From JBJYKD01 sp049310025 (GTDB lineage Bacteria > Bacillota > Thermosediminibacteria > Thermosediminibacterales > Tepidanaerobacteraceae), in assembly GCF_049310025.1 (NCBI RefSeq), contig NZ_JBJYKD010000004.1, positions 1 to 64,000 of the forward strand: 64,000 nt of DNA, given 5' to 3'. Position 1 is the stretch's first letter. Each line of letters begins with the position of its first letter. Of the stretch, positions 9,616 to 18,734 are shown piece after piece. A model generated the notes under the pieces. The model saw nothing but the letters and a program-made list of their open reading frames with translations. It had not been told where the DNA came from and made no database searches. Both the position numbers and the translations under genes were made by a program.

Positions 9616-11298
9616 ATGCTGAAGAAAAGTATAGTTTTACTGGTTGTGTTTTTACTGATAATAACCGCTCTCGCCGGCTGCGGGCAGAAGCCGGCCCAGC
9701 AGGGAACTCAGGAGCAACAGCAGCAACAGCAGCCCGCCGCCGAAGGTCCCAAGAGCGGCGGAGTGCTAAGAATGGCCATAATGTCCAATCCGCCTAAACT
9801 CGACCCGGTGCATGCGACAGACACCTCTTCGGCCAGGATAATCTATCAGATCTTTGAAACGCTTGTGGATTACGACAAAGACGGCAATGTCCAGCCCCTT
9901 CTGGCCGAATCCTGGGAGATTTCCGATGATAAAAAAACCTATACTTTTAAATTAAGAAAAGGTGTGCATTTCCACAAGACCATAGAAGGCGGACAGCCCA
10001 CCGCCAACGGCGGCCGGGAGGTAAAGGCCGACGACTGGGTATGGACCTTTAACTATATTCTCAATCCCGACACCAAGTCCGAAAGGGCCTACTTCCTTGA
10101 TATGATAAAAGGTTACAAGGATTACCAGGAAAAGAAAACCGACCATATCGCCGGCATCTCCAAGGTGGATGACTATACCCTTAAGATTGAACTGGAATAC
10201 CCCTTTGCGCCTTTCCTGAGCGTGCTGGCGTACAATACGTTTAACGTTCTGCCGAAAGAGGACGTGGAAAAGTGGAAAGACCAGTTTAACTTCCATCCCG
10301 TGGGAACCGGCCCATTCAAATTCGAACAGTGGGTGCAGGACGATAAGGTCGTCCTTTCAAAAAATGAAAACTACTGGAAGAAGGACGCCAGCGGCAATCA
10401 GCTTCCCTACCTGGACGGCCTGGAATTCAGGGTTGTGACTGACCTGGCGATGGAGTGGACAGAATTTGGTCTTGGCAACTTTGAGCAGATAGAAGAAGTC
10501 GACGATCCATATTACCAGGAAGCCAAGGCAAAAGAAGGTTTCCAGGAAGGACCGACTCTGGGTACATACTACTATGGATTTAACCTTACCAAATCCCCCT
10601 TCAAAGACAACAAAGCCCTCCGCCAGGCCTTCAACTACGCTCTGGACCGCAAGACATTGATAGACCTCGTGAGGAACGGCAGGGTCCTGCCGGCCACCGG
10701 TGTACTGCCTCCCGGTATGCTGGGCTATGACTCGAGCATCCAGCCCCAGTATACTTTTGACCCCGAGAAAGCCAGGCAGTTGCTGAAAGAGGCGGGTTAT
10801 CCCAACGGCATCAAGGTTGAACTGGTTTACAACACCAGTGAAGGCCATAAGAGGATCGCCGAAGCCGTACAGCAACAGATGAAAGAAATCGGAATCGACA
10901 TGTCCCTGAAGAACATCGACTGGGGCGCTCTGCTGGACGCCACCGACAGGCTTGAAATACCCTTCTTCAGGATGGGCTGGGTGGCGGACTATCCCGACCC
11001 CGACAACTTCCTGTATGTTCTGTTGAATTCCGCCAATATCGGGCCCCAGGGCAATTATTCCGGGTTTAACAACAAGGAATTTGACAACCTGACAAACCAG
11101 GCCCGTATTGAGACCGATCCGGCAAAGCGCGCGGAGCTTTATAAGAAGGCCGAAGCCATAGCCCGCGAAGAGGCCCCGTGGCTGTTTATTTACCATTACA
11201 CCACCCATACCATCACGCAACCTTATGTAAAGAACGTTGTGCTGCCTTTCTTCGGCGAGTACTCCATGAAGTATACCGAAGTCTGGATGGACAAATAG
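9616..11298 (+). CDS. Peptide ABC transporter substrate-binding lipoprotein
   Basis: Extracytoplasmic solute-binding protein family 5 (AppA/DppA/OppA type), 560 residues. A signal peptide ends in a lipobox (LAGC, Cys about residue 21), followed by a Gln-rich linker with six consecutive Gln. The mature domain starts near GGVLRMAIMSNPPKLDPV and includes the family signature around YTFKLRKGVHFH. It binds oligopeptides or dipeptides outside the membrane and hands them to the permeases encoded next. The start at 9616 follows GGAGGGG. The 28-base palindrome downstream probably protects this mRNA segment. Confidence 0.9.
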   Translation: MLKKSIVLLVVFLLIITALAGCGQKPAQQGTQEQQQQQQPAAEGPKSGGVLRMAIMSNPPKLDPVHATDTSSARIIYQIFETLVDYDKDGNVQPLLAESWEISDDKKTYTFKLRKGVHFHKTIEGGQPTANGGREVKADDWVWTFNYILNPDTKSERAYFLDMIKGYKDYQEKKTDHIAGISKVDDYTLKIELEYPFAPFLSVLAYNTFNVLPKEDVEKWKDQFNFHPVGTGPFKFEQWVQDDKVVLSKNENYWKKDASGNQLPYLDGLEFRVVTDLAMEWTEFGLGNFEQIEEVDDPYYQEAKAKEGFQEGPTLGTYYYGFNLTKSPFKDNKALRQAFNYALDRKTLIDLVRNGRVLPATGVLPPGMLGYDSSIQPQYTFDPEKARQLLKEAGYPNGIKVELVYNTSEGHKRIAEAVQQQMKEIGIDMSLKNIDWGALLDATDRLEIPFFRMGWVADYPDPDNFLYVLLNSANIGPQGNYSGFNNKEFDNLTNQARIETDPAKRAELYKKAEAIAREEAPWLFIYHYTTHTITQPYVKNVVLPFFGEYSMKYTEVWMDK

Positions 11299-11311
11299 AA
11301 TATCAGCGAAT

Positions 11312-11339
11312 CTGGCTTCCCCTTATAAGGGGAAGCCAG
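11312..11339 (+). other. Intercistronic palindrome between binding protein and permease
   Basis: A perfect 28-base inverted repeat (arms CTGGCTTCCCCTTA and its complement) with no following T run. In this position such hairpins usually stabilise the upstream binding-protein mRNA or partly stop transcription, giving more binding protein than permease. That role is inferred from position. Confidence 0.7.
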
Positions 11340-11391
11340 GTCATGTATAAGCACAACCCTGGAAAAGCGCAGCTCGAGGAGGGGGAAAACT

Positions 11392-12318
11392 TTGCTGAAT
11401 TATATCGTAAGGCGTCTCATAGGGGCTATTCCCGTTATTCTGGGAGTTATTGCAGTTGTCTTTATACTCACCACCATAGTACCCGGCGACCCGGCCCGGA
11501 TAATGGTGGGACAGAGGGGAAATCCGGAAACCATAGCAAAAATCAGGCAGGAAATGGGCCTGGATAAGCCCCTGGCCGTTCAGTTTTTCGATTTTATGAA
11601 AAACGCTTTGACACTTAATCTGGGAAAATCTTACAGGAATAATATGACGGTGGTGGAAGCCCTTCTTTCCCGTCTGCCCGTTACGGCTAAACTGGCCGTT
11701 TTTGCTACGATAGTCGCGGTTTTAATGGGCGTCCCTCTGGGGATTGTATCAGCCGTTAAGCAGTACTCCTGGATAGATTACAGCGCCATGTTTTTTGCGA
11801 TTCTGGGGATCTCAGCTCCGGTCTTCTGGGTGGGGCTGCTTTCGGTGGTGCTTTTTTGCGTGAAACTGGGCTGGATTCCGGGGACCGGCACGGGCAATGG
11901 GGAATTCATCTATTATATTCTGCCTTCGCTGGTGCTGGGAATCCGACCTGCCGCTTTAATAGCCAGGCTTACGCGTTCCAGCATGCTGGAGATAATTAGA
12001 CAGGATTATATCCGGACCGCAAGGGCAAAGGGCCTTTCCGAAAGGGTGGTTATCATGAAGCACGCCCTCAGAAATGCTCTAATTCCGGTAGTAACGGTGA
12101 TAGGTATTGAAACGGCCAGCCTCTTGAGCGGTGTGGTTGTAACCGAATCCATTTTTTCCATGCCCGGCCTCGGCAGGCTCAGCGTGGAGGCTCTCATAAA
12201 CCGGGATTTTCCCGTAATACGGGGAGTTGTATTATTCATGGCATTGATCTTCGTTTTTGCCAATCTAGTGGTCGATCTTTCTTATCCGCTGTTTGATCCC
12301 AGGATAAAATACGATTGA
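11392..12318 (+). CDS. Peptide ABC transporter permease (DppB/AppB type)
   Basis: Inner-membrane permease of 308 residues with six predicted membrane segments. It begins LNYIVRRLIGAIPVILGV, the usual opening of DppB-type permeases, and has a cytoplasmic EAA-type loop near residues 220-240 (KHALRNALIPVVTVIGIE). The start is a TTG preceded by GAGGAGGGGG. Second gene of the five-gene importer. Confidence 0.9.
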   Translation: MLNYIVRRLIGAIPVILGVIAVVFILTTIVPGDPARIMVGQRGNPETIAKIRQEMGLDKPLAVQFFDFMKNALTLNLGKSYRNNMTVVEALLSRLPVTAKLAVFATIVAVLMGVPLGIVSAVKQYSWIDYSAMFFAILGISAPVFWVGLLSVVLFCVKLGWIPGTGTGNGEFIYYILPSLVLGIRPAALIARLTRSSMLEIIRQDYIRTARAKGLSERVVIMKHALRNALIPVVTVIGIETASLLSGVVVTESIFSMPGLGRLSVEALINRDFPVIRGVVLFMALIFVFANLVVDLSYPLFDPRIKYD

Positions 12319-12334
12319 TTGGAGGGAGAAGATT

Positions 12335-13255
12335 ATGGAGGTAAAAACTGCTGCCAATACAAACATCCCCGGAAAAGCAAAACGGAAGGTGGAGGGCCGG
12401 AGCCTCTGGATGGACGGCTGGCTGAGGCTCAGGAAGAACAAACTTGCCATGCTGGGTTTGACCCTGGTGATCATAATATGCCTGGCGGCCATATTTGCAC
12501 CTTATATAACCCAATATGACCCTTATGAGCAGTTGATATGGAAGGAGGGCCGCTCGGCACAGCTGGCGCCCCCCAGTGCAAAACACTGGTTCGGCACCGA
12601 TGTATACGGCAGGGATATATATACAAGGGTGGTGTACGGTGCCAGGATATCTTTACAGATCGGATTTGCCGCCACCGGTGTTGCTGTGGTGATAGGGGTT
12701 ATACTGGGAAGCCTCGCGGGATATTACGGCGGTTTTATAGATGATATTATATCCTGGCTGACCAACGTCATATTTGCATTTCCGTTCCTTCTTTTTGTGC
12801 TGGCCCTGGTGGCCTATCTTCCACCAAGCATGCCGCTGATGTACATGTCCATCGGCATCATTTCCTGGGCGTCGTTTGCAAGGGTGGCCAGGGGTCAGGT
12901 AATACAGGTCAGGGGAATGGAATTTGTGGAAGCGGCTACGGCCATTGGAGGCAGCGACTGGAGGATAATCTTCAAGCATATTATGCCAAATATACTGGCG
13001 CCGATTATAGTCCAGGCCACCCTCGAAGTGGGAAGCATAATCATGCTGGAATCTTCGCTGAGTTTTTTGGGTTTTGGAGTCCAGCCACCGAAACCAGCCT
13101 GGGGGTACATGATAAATGAGGGCAGGCAGTTTTTCCTGTCAGGCCAGTGGTGGTGGTCCGTTTTTCCGGGCCTGGCCATCATGGCCCTGGTGCTGGGATT
13201 TAATCTTTTCGGCGACGGATTGAGGGATGCGCTGGATCCTCGACTAAAGCAGTAG
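12335..13255 (+). CDS. Peptide ABC transporter permease (DppC/AppC type)
   Basis: Second permease subunit, 306 residues. A cytoplasmic N-terminal tail precedes the first membrane helix (about residue 45); WFGTDVYGRDIYTRVVYGAR is the usual DppC entry to the transmembrane domain, and the EAA loop is near residue 210 (FKHIMPNILAPIIVQATLE). It pairs with the DppB-type subunit to form the channel. GGAGGGAG precedes the ATG 16 bases after the previous stop. Confidence 0.9.
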   Translation: MEVKTAANTNIPGKAKRKVEGRSLWMDGWLRLRKNKLAMLGLTLVIIICLAAIFAPYITQYDPYEQLIWKEGRSAQLAPPSAKHWFGTDVYGRDIYTRVVYGARISLQIGFAATGVAVVIGVILGSLAGYYGGFIDDIISWLTNVIFAFPFLLFVLALVAYLPPSMPLMYMSIGIISWASFARVARGQVIQVRGMEFVEAATAIGGSDWRIIFKHIMPNILAPIIVQATLEVGSIIMLESSLSFLGFGVQPPKPAWGYMINEGRQFFLSGQWWWSVFPGLAIMALVLGFNLFGDGLRDALDPRLKQ

Positions 13256-13267
13256 GGGGTATGGGAA

Positions 13268-14257
13268 GTGGCAGAAAATCTTGTTGAAGTTAAGAATTTA
13301 AAGACTTACTTTTTCACAGACGACGGAGTTGTGCCCGCGGTGGACGGGGTGGATTTCAAAATCGACAAAGGCGAGACTCTGGGTATAGTCGGGGAGTCCG
13401 GGTGCGGTAAAAGCGTCACTTCGCTATCGCTATTAAGGCTTGTCCCCAATCCCCCCGGCAGGATAGTGGAAGGTGAAATGTATTTTAAGGGCGAAAACCT
13501 CCTGGAAAAAAGTGAGAGCGAAATGCGCAGAATCCGCGGGAACGACATTTCAATGATATTTCAGGAACCCATGACATCCTTAAATCCCGTGTTCACCGTA
13601 GGCGAACAGATAGCCGAAGCTATAGAGTTACATCAGGGGTTGAATAGAAGGGAAGCAATGGCCAGAGCCGTGGAAATGCTCAAACTGGTGGGCATACCGG
13701 CGGCGGAAAAAAGGGTTGATGAATATCCCCACCAGATGAGCGGCGGAATGCGCCAGAGGGTCATGATAGCCATGGCGCTGTCCTGCAATCCCACCCTGTT
13801 GATAGCCGACGAACCCACCACCGCCCTGGACGTCACCATACAGGCTCAGATACTGGAACTCATGAAAGGCCTGAAAGAAAAGTTGGGCACGGCCATAATG
13901 CTCATTACCCATGACCTTGGAGTGGTGGCGGAAATGGCCGAAAACGTGCTTGTGATGTATGCGGGAAAAGTGGTGGAATACGCCGGTGTAAAAACCATCT
14001 TCAAAAGTCCAAAGCACCCGTACACCATAGGCCTTCTGGGCTCCATCCCGAGACTTGACCGGCCAAAGGAAAGACTGTATGTAATAGAGGGCGCTGTGCC
14101 GAATCCCTTTGACATGCCGGAGGGCTGCCGGTTCCACCCCAGATGCCCCGAAGCCCGTGAAATATGCAAGACGAAAGAACCCGATCTAATCAGGCTTAAC
14201 GGGCAGCAGGTGCGGTGCTGGAAGTACACGGATGAGTGGAAGGGAGGAGGCCAGTGA
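13268..14257 (+). CDS. Peptide ABC transporter ATP-binding protein (DppD/AppD type)
   Basis: ABC ATPase of 329 residues. Walker A GESGCGKS (about residues 40-47), Q-loop FQEPMTSLNP, signature SGGMRQRV and Walker B LLIADEPTTALD are all intact. The C-terminal oligopeptide/dipeptide extension has the cysteine cluster CRFHPRCPEAREIC...C. GTG start; the stop TGA overlaps the next ATG (TGATG), indicating translational coupling with the partner ATPase. Confidence 0.93.
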   Translation: MAENLVEVKNLKTYFFTDDGVVPAVDGVDFKIDKGETLGIVGESGCGKSVTSLSLLRLVPNPPGRIVEGEMYFKGENLLEKSESEMRRIRGNDISMIFQEPMTSLNPVFTVGEQIAEAIELHQGLNRREAMARAVEMLKLVGIPAAEKRVDEYPHQMSGGMRQRVMIAMALSCNPTLLIADEPTTALDVTIQAQILELMKGLKEKLGTAIMLITHDLGVVAEMAENVLVMYAGKVVEYAGVKTIFKSPKHPYTIGLLGSIPRLDRPKERLYVIEGAVPNPFDMPEGCRFHPRCPEAREICKTKEPDLIRLNGQQVRCWKYTDEWKGGGQ

Positions 14258-15228
14258 TGGTAGGGGCGGAAAAATTACTGGAAGTAAAGGGCTTAAAAAA
14301 ATATTTCCCCATCACCGGCGGCATTTTTCAAAAGACCATAGGATACGTAAAAGCCGTGGACGGTGTTGACATGTATATAAAACGGGGAGAGACCCTGGGC
14401 CTCGTGGGCGAAAGCGGATGCGGCAAATCCACCCTGGGCCGGGTGATATTGAGATTGCTGGAAGCCACCGGAGGGGAGGTTTACTACGGCGGGAAAAACA
14501 TTCTGAAGCTGAACAAACACCAGATGAGGGAACTTCGGAAGAAGATGCAGATAATTTTTCAGGACCCGTACGCTTCATTGAACCCCAGGATGACGGTGGG
14601 AGACATAATAGGTGAGCCCATGGACATTTATCACATGGCCGTCGGCAGGGAAAGAGAGGACAGAGTGCTGGAACTTTTGAGAGTGGTCGGCCTTGGCACG
14701 CAGCATATAAGGCGCTACCCGCACGAATTTTCCGGAGGTCAGCGGCAGCGAATAGGGATAGCCAGGGCCCTGGCGGTCAACCCCGAACTCATAATATGCG
14801 ACGAGCCTGTATCGGCCCTGGACGTATCCGTAAGGTCCCAGGTTTTAAACCTCATGCAGGAACTGCAGGAAAAATTCAGCCTTACCTATCTGTTCATATC
14901 CCACGACCTGAGCGTTGTAAAACACATAAGCGACAGGGTAAGCGTCATGTACCTGGGGAAAGTGGTGGAGATAGCGGAAAAGAACGAACTGTACGACAAA
15001 CCCCTTCATCCATACACCCGCGCGCTCCTTTCCGCCATTCCCATACCGGACCCGGAAGTAAAAAGGGAAAGAATCATACTGGAAGGGGATGTGCCAAGCC
15101 CCGTAAACCCGCCCGGCGGCTGCCGGTTCCACACCAGGTGCCGCTATGCAAAACCCGGGTGCAGAGAAAGGGAACCGGAACTTAAAGACGCGGGCGGCGA
15201 GCATTTTGTGGCGTGCCACCTTTATTAA
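14257..15228 (+). CDS. Peptide ABC transporter ATP-binding protein (DppF/AppF type)
   Basis: Second ATPase of the importer, 323 residues. Walker A GESGCGKSTLGR, Q-loop FQDPYASLNPRMT, signature FSGGQRQRIGIARAL and Walker B LIICDEPVSALD are intact. The C-terminal extension repeats the four-cysteine pattern (CRFHTRCRYAKPGC...C). The ATG at 14257 overlaps the preceding stop and has GGGAGGAGG upstream. Last gene of the operon; a hairpin follows. Confidence 0.93.
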   Translation: MVGAEKLLEVKGLKKYFPITGGIFQKTIGYVKAVDGVDMYIKRGETLGLVGESGCGKSTLGRVILRLLEATGGEVYYGGKNILKLNKHQMRELRKKMQIIFQDPYASLNPRMTVGDIIGEPMDIYHMAVGREREDRVLELLRVVGLGTQHIRRYPHEFSGGQRQRIGIARALAVNPELIICDEPVSALDVSVRSQVLNLMQELQEKFSLTYLFISHDLSVVKHISDRVSVMYLGKVVEIAEKNELYDKPLHPYTRALLSAIPIPDPEVKRERIILEGDVPSPVNPPGGCRFHTRCRYAKPGCREREPELKDAGGEHFVACHLY

Positions 15229-15260
15229 AAGGAATATCCCAAACGGTTTAAAAATCACAA

Positions 15261-15287
15261 GGGACGGTGAAAAGTTGTCGCCGTCCC
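15261..15287. terminator. Possible terminator between converging genes
   Basis: GGGACGG/CCGTCCC stem with a 13-base loop located between the end of the ABC operon and the end of the cupin gene on the other strand. The T tract is poor on both sides, so efficiency is uncertain. Confidence 0.5.
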
Positions 15288-15346
15288 GCTTGCTGTTTTC
15301 TACAGGCTACATTTGAAAGTGAGTTGCTTTTTGATGGAGCTTTTAC

Positions 15347-15694
15347 TTAAGGTTGGAAAACAACTACCAACAGCATTTTAAAGCGCTCTTTGGCGTACAG
15401 GGCATGGGGAACCCCGGCCGGCATGACCACCACCTGGCCTGCTTTGACATCCACTTCCTTATCGCCGATGGTTATCCTAGCCGCCCCGTCCAGAATAGAC
15501 ACCAGAGCGTCGCCGGGAGAAGAATGGGCGCTGATTTCCTCGCCTTTATCAAAGGCGAAAAGGGTCATGCTCATGTTTTTGCCCTGAGCCAGCGTCCTGC
15601 TGACCACCTGGCCGGGATTGTAATCTACCATGTCCAAAATGTTGTAAACTTCACCCCAGTTAACGTTTTTGATGAGCTTTTTATTTTGTTCCAT
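15347..15694 (-). CDS. Small cupin-domain protein
   Basis: 115 residues forming a single beta-barrel cupin: GEEISAHSSPGDALVSILDG (motif 1, His/Glu-type metal ligands, near residue 50) and GQVVVMPAGVPHALYA (motif 2, near 85). Proteins of this kind bind a metal and may be enzymes, sensors or storage proteins; no substrate can be assigned. The start has GGAGGTA upstream on the minus strand. It stands alone. Confidence 0.8.
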   Translation of the reverse strand: MEQNKKLIKNVNWGEVYNILDMVDYNPGQVVSRTLAQGKNMSMTLFAFDKGEEISAHSSPGDALVSILDGAARITIGDKEVDVKAGQVVVMPAGVPHALYAKERFKMLLVVVFQP

Positions 15695-15852
15695 AAAAAA
15701 TACCTCCGGATAATTCTTGAGTTATCTGCATTTTTTATTATAACCTTCCATTAAAAAAGAAAATATGAGGAAAATCACAAAACGGATTTTTAGGTCTGGA
15801 ATCCGGAAGTTGCTGAAATGCAGGGGTTTGTAGTTGTAAACCTTAGCGTAAC

Positions 15853-15881
15853 TCGACTTTAATTAAAAAATATCTTATAAT
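15853..15881 (+). promoter_or_regulatory. Sigma-A promoter for the DUF1015 gene and activators
   Basis: TCGACT, 17-base spacer, then TATAAT, ending about 40 bases before the DUF1015 ATG. The two sigma-54 activators follow in the same direction and may be read from it. Confidence 0.55.
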
Positions 15882-15921
15882 TTACTTGGATTAATAATAA
15901 ACAAAAGTATGGAGGAATAAT

Positions 15922-17169
15922 ATGGCCGTCATTAAACCTTTCAAAGCTTTGAGACCCGAACCGCACCTGGTGGCGAAAGTTGCGGCGTTGCCTTATGATG
16001 TGGTGAGCACACAAGAAGCAAGAAAAATGGTAAGGGGGAACGAGTATTCTTTTTTGCACGTAGATAAACCGGAGGTAGACCTGGAAGAATCGATAGACCC
16101 TTATGACCCGAGGGTTTATGAAAAAGCGCGGGAAAATCTTAATAAAATGGTCCGGAAGGGAATTTTTGTAGAGGATGAGGACGAATGTTATTACATTTAC
16201 AGGCTGATCAGAGAAGGCAGAATGCAGACGGGTCTTGTGGCGTGCGTTTCGATAGATGATTACTTGAATAATGTGATAAAAAAACACGAACATACCCTTG
16301 CGCGTAAGGAACAAGATAGAATTAACCATGTGAACATTACCAATGCTCATACGGGCCCAATCCTGATGGCGTATCGAAAAAATGAGGAAATTTCCGGTTT
16401 GATAGACGAATGGGTATCAAAAAGCGCTCCTTTATACGATTTTGCGTCAGAGGATGGGGTGGTTCAGACCGTATGGGTCGTTGATGATGTGAGGGTTATC
16501 GGTGCATTGACGGCATTATTTTCCCGGGTTCCTTCGCTTTATATAGCCGACGGGCACCATCGCGCCGCAGCCGCTGTAAAAGTCGGGCAGATGCGAAGGG
16601 CGGAAAATCCGAATTACGAGGGCACCGAAGAGTTTAATTTCTTTCTGTCGGTGCTTTTCCCCGATGAAGAGTTGACAATACTGGAATACAACAGGCTTAT
16701 AAAGGATTTAAACGGCCTTGCGGAAGAAGAACTCCTTACGAAGCTTGCCGAAAAATTTAAGGTTATCCCTCGGGGCAGACACAGGTTTCAACCGACCGAG
16801 AGGCATACCTTCGGGATGTATATGGACGGCATGTGGTACACTCTCGAGGCAAAACCGGGTACTTTCAATGAGTCTGACCCGGTCGAAAGACTGGATGTTT
16901 CAATACTTCATAATAATATAATAATTCCGATACTTGGGATTGAGGACCCCAGAACCGATAAAAGGATAGATTTCGTGGGGGGCATCAGGGGCCCGGAGGA
17001 ACTGGAAAGAAGGGTGGACAGCGGGGAAATGAAACTGGCGTTCTCCATGTATCCCACATCCATGGAAGATTTGATGAGCGTAGCTGATGCGGGCCGCATT
17101 ATGCCGCCGAAATCCACCTGGTTTGAACCAAAGCTGAGGAGCGGGATTTTTATCCATAATCTTGCTTAA
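15922..17169 (+). CDS. DUF1015 family protein
   Basis: 415 residues, opening VIKPFKALRPEPHLVAKVAALPYD, the standard DUF1015 start, and containing the conserved block YIADGHHRAAAA near residue 210. The family is widespread in anaerobes, often beside amino-acid or 2-hydroxyacid metabolism genes, and its biochemical role is not established. It is the first gene of a likely three-gene unit with two RocR-like regulators (15 bases to the first). GGAGGAATAAT precedes the ATG. Confidence 0.85.
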   Translation: MAVIKPFKALRPEPHLVAKVAALPYDVVSTQEARKMVRGNEYSFLHVDKPEVDLEESIDPYDPRVYEKARENLNKMVRKGIFVEDEDECYYIYRLIREGRMQTGLVACVSIDDYLNNVIKKHEHTLARKEQDRINHVNITNAHTGPILMAYRKNEEISGLIDEWVSKSAPLYDFASEDGVVQTVWVVDDVRVIGALTALFSRVPSLYIADGHHRAAAAVKVGQMRRAENPNYEGTEEFNFFLSVLFPDEELTILEYNRLIKDLNGLAEEELLTKLAEKFKVIPRGRHRFQPTERHTFGMYMDGMWYTLEAKPGTFNESDPVERLDVSILHNNIIIPILGIEDPRTDKRIDFVGGIRGPEELERRVDSGEMKLAFSMYPTSMEDLMSVADAGRIMPPKSTWFEPKLRSGIFIHNLA

Positions 17170-17184
17170 AAGAGGGGGTTTTTA

Positions 17185-18669
17185 ATGGCCGCCGGATTGT
17201 TGGAAGACTTTTTCCATGAAATTCTGGATGTTCTGGACGTCGGCATCCACATTGTGGATGCCGATGGGAATACAGTATTTTACAATGCCGCCATGGGCCG
17301 GCTGGAAAGGCTGGACCCGGCAAATGTAATGGGGAAGAATCTGCTGGAGGTCTTCCCATCCCTTAACCAGGAGACCAGCACGCTTCTTTATGTGTTGAAG
17401 ACGGGCAAGACCATCGTGGACCGGGTCCAGACCTACTTTAATTTTAAAGGCCAGGAAATTACCACAATTAACACCACTTGCCCCCTGAAAAAGGGAAAAA
17501 AGATAGCAGGAGCGATGGAAATAGCCAAGGATATAACAAAATTAAAGGAACTGTCAGAAAAGGTGGTGTTTTTACAGGATTCAACAAAAAATAAAGTTTC
17601 ACGGGAAAAAGAATGCCACCCCTTCACACGGTTCACTTTTGACGATATTGTCGGGGAAAGCCAGGTGATAAAAAAAGCCGTTTCGATGGCCAGGAAAGCC
17701 GCCCAGACCTCTTCTCAGGTTTTGATATACGGGGAGACGGGTACCGGCAAGGAGCTTTTCGCCCAGAGCATCCATAACGCCAGTGCGAGAAGGAATAGGG
17801 CGTTCATCGCCCAGAACTGTGCAGCACTTCCCGAAAGCCTTTTGGAAGGGATTTTGTTCGGGACGGTAAAGGGGGGTTTTACCGGCGCAATAGACCGTCC
17901 CGGCCTTTTTGAACAGGCCGACGGGGGCACTCTTCTGCTTGACGAGATAAATTCCATGGGGGTCAACCTCCAGGCAAAACTCCTGCGGGTTCTGCAGGAA
18001 GGCGTTGTAAGAAGAGTGGGGGATACGAATATTATACCTGTAAATGTAAGGATCATAGCCACCACCAACGAAGATCCTGTAGAAAGCATAAAAAACGGCA
18101 TCATAAGAAGAGATTTGTTTTACAGGCTGGGGGTGGTATATATAAAAATACCGCCTCTTCGGGAAAGAAGAGAAGATATACCTGTGCTCACGAAATATTT
18201 TATAAACAGGCTGAATAATAAATTGGGCAAGAAGGTTCTGGGAGTATCGCCCCGGGTTATGAAAGTATTCATGGATTATGAGTGGCCGGGGAACATCAGG
18301 GAACTGGAAAACGCTCTTGAAGGCTCAATGAATATGATAGGCGATGAAAGTTATATAGATATGGATCACCTTCCTTCTTATATTTCTGAGCAATATAATC
18401 AAAAAAGTGATATATCTAAAAACTTCGATGGTGAGATAAGAGAAGAGGTCTTTTCTGGCGATATTCCCATTAATGACCATTGTTTAAACATCGGCTCCAT
18501 GGATATCGCGGATTCCCCTCTGGACCGGGTAATAGACGGTATAGAGAGGGAGATTATACTGAAGACTTTGAAAGCATACAGCGGAAATGTAACCAAGGCC
18601 GCCGAAAAATTGAGAATTAAACGCCAGACCCTGCAGTATAAGATTAAAAAATACGGGCTCATCTTGTGA
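17185..18669 (+). CDS. RocR-like sigma-54 activator 1 (PAS-AAA+-Fis)
   Basis: 494-residue bacterial enhancer-binding protein. An N-terminal PAS-type sensor (about residues 10-120) is followed by an AAA+ domain with Walker A GETGTGKE, a sigma-54 contact loop reading GGFTGA instead of GAFTGA, and Walker B GGTLLLDEIN. The C-terminal Fis helix-turn-helix is VTKAAEKLRIKRQTLQYKIKK. The layout matches Bacillus RocR, which activates arginine/ornithine catabolism. Five sigma-54 promoters lie within the next 13 kb. It has a second copy immediately downstream. Which amino acid is sensed by which copy is unknown. Confidence 0.88.
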   Translation: MAAGLLEDFFHEILDVLDVGIHIVDADGNTVFYNAAMGRLERLDPANVMGKNLLEVFPSLNQETSTLLYVLKTGKTIVDRVQTYFNFKGQEITTINTTCPLKKGKKIAGAMEIAKDITKLKELSEKVVFLQDSTKNKVSREKECHPFTRFTFDDIVGESQVIKKAVSMARKAAQTSSQVLIYGETGTGKELFAQSIHNASARRNRAFIAQNCAALPESLLEGILFGTVKGGFTGAIDRPGLFEQADGGTLLLDEINSMGVNLQAKLLRVLQEGVVRRVGDTNIIPVNVRIIATTNEDPVESIKNGIIRRDLFYRLGVVYIKIPPLRERREDIPVLTKYFINRLNNKLGKKVLGVSPRVMKVFMDYEWPGNIRELENALEGSMNMIGDESYIDMDHLPSYISEQYNQKSDISKNFDGEIREEVFSGDIPINDHCLNIGSMDIADSPLDRVIDGIEREIILKTLKAYSGNVTKAAEKLRIKRQTLQYKIKKYGLIL

Positions 18670-18734
18670 TGGGCGATTATGAAAATATTTGTATTATTTG
18701 TATTATATGAAGAAATACCGGGAGTTGGTGGCAG

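Noticed and set aside
10357..11220. 287-residue ORF opposite the peptide-binding protein
   Set aside because: Antisense shadow without a ribosome site or recognisable domain.
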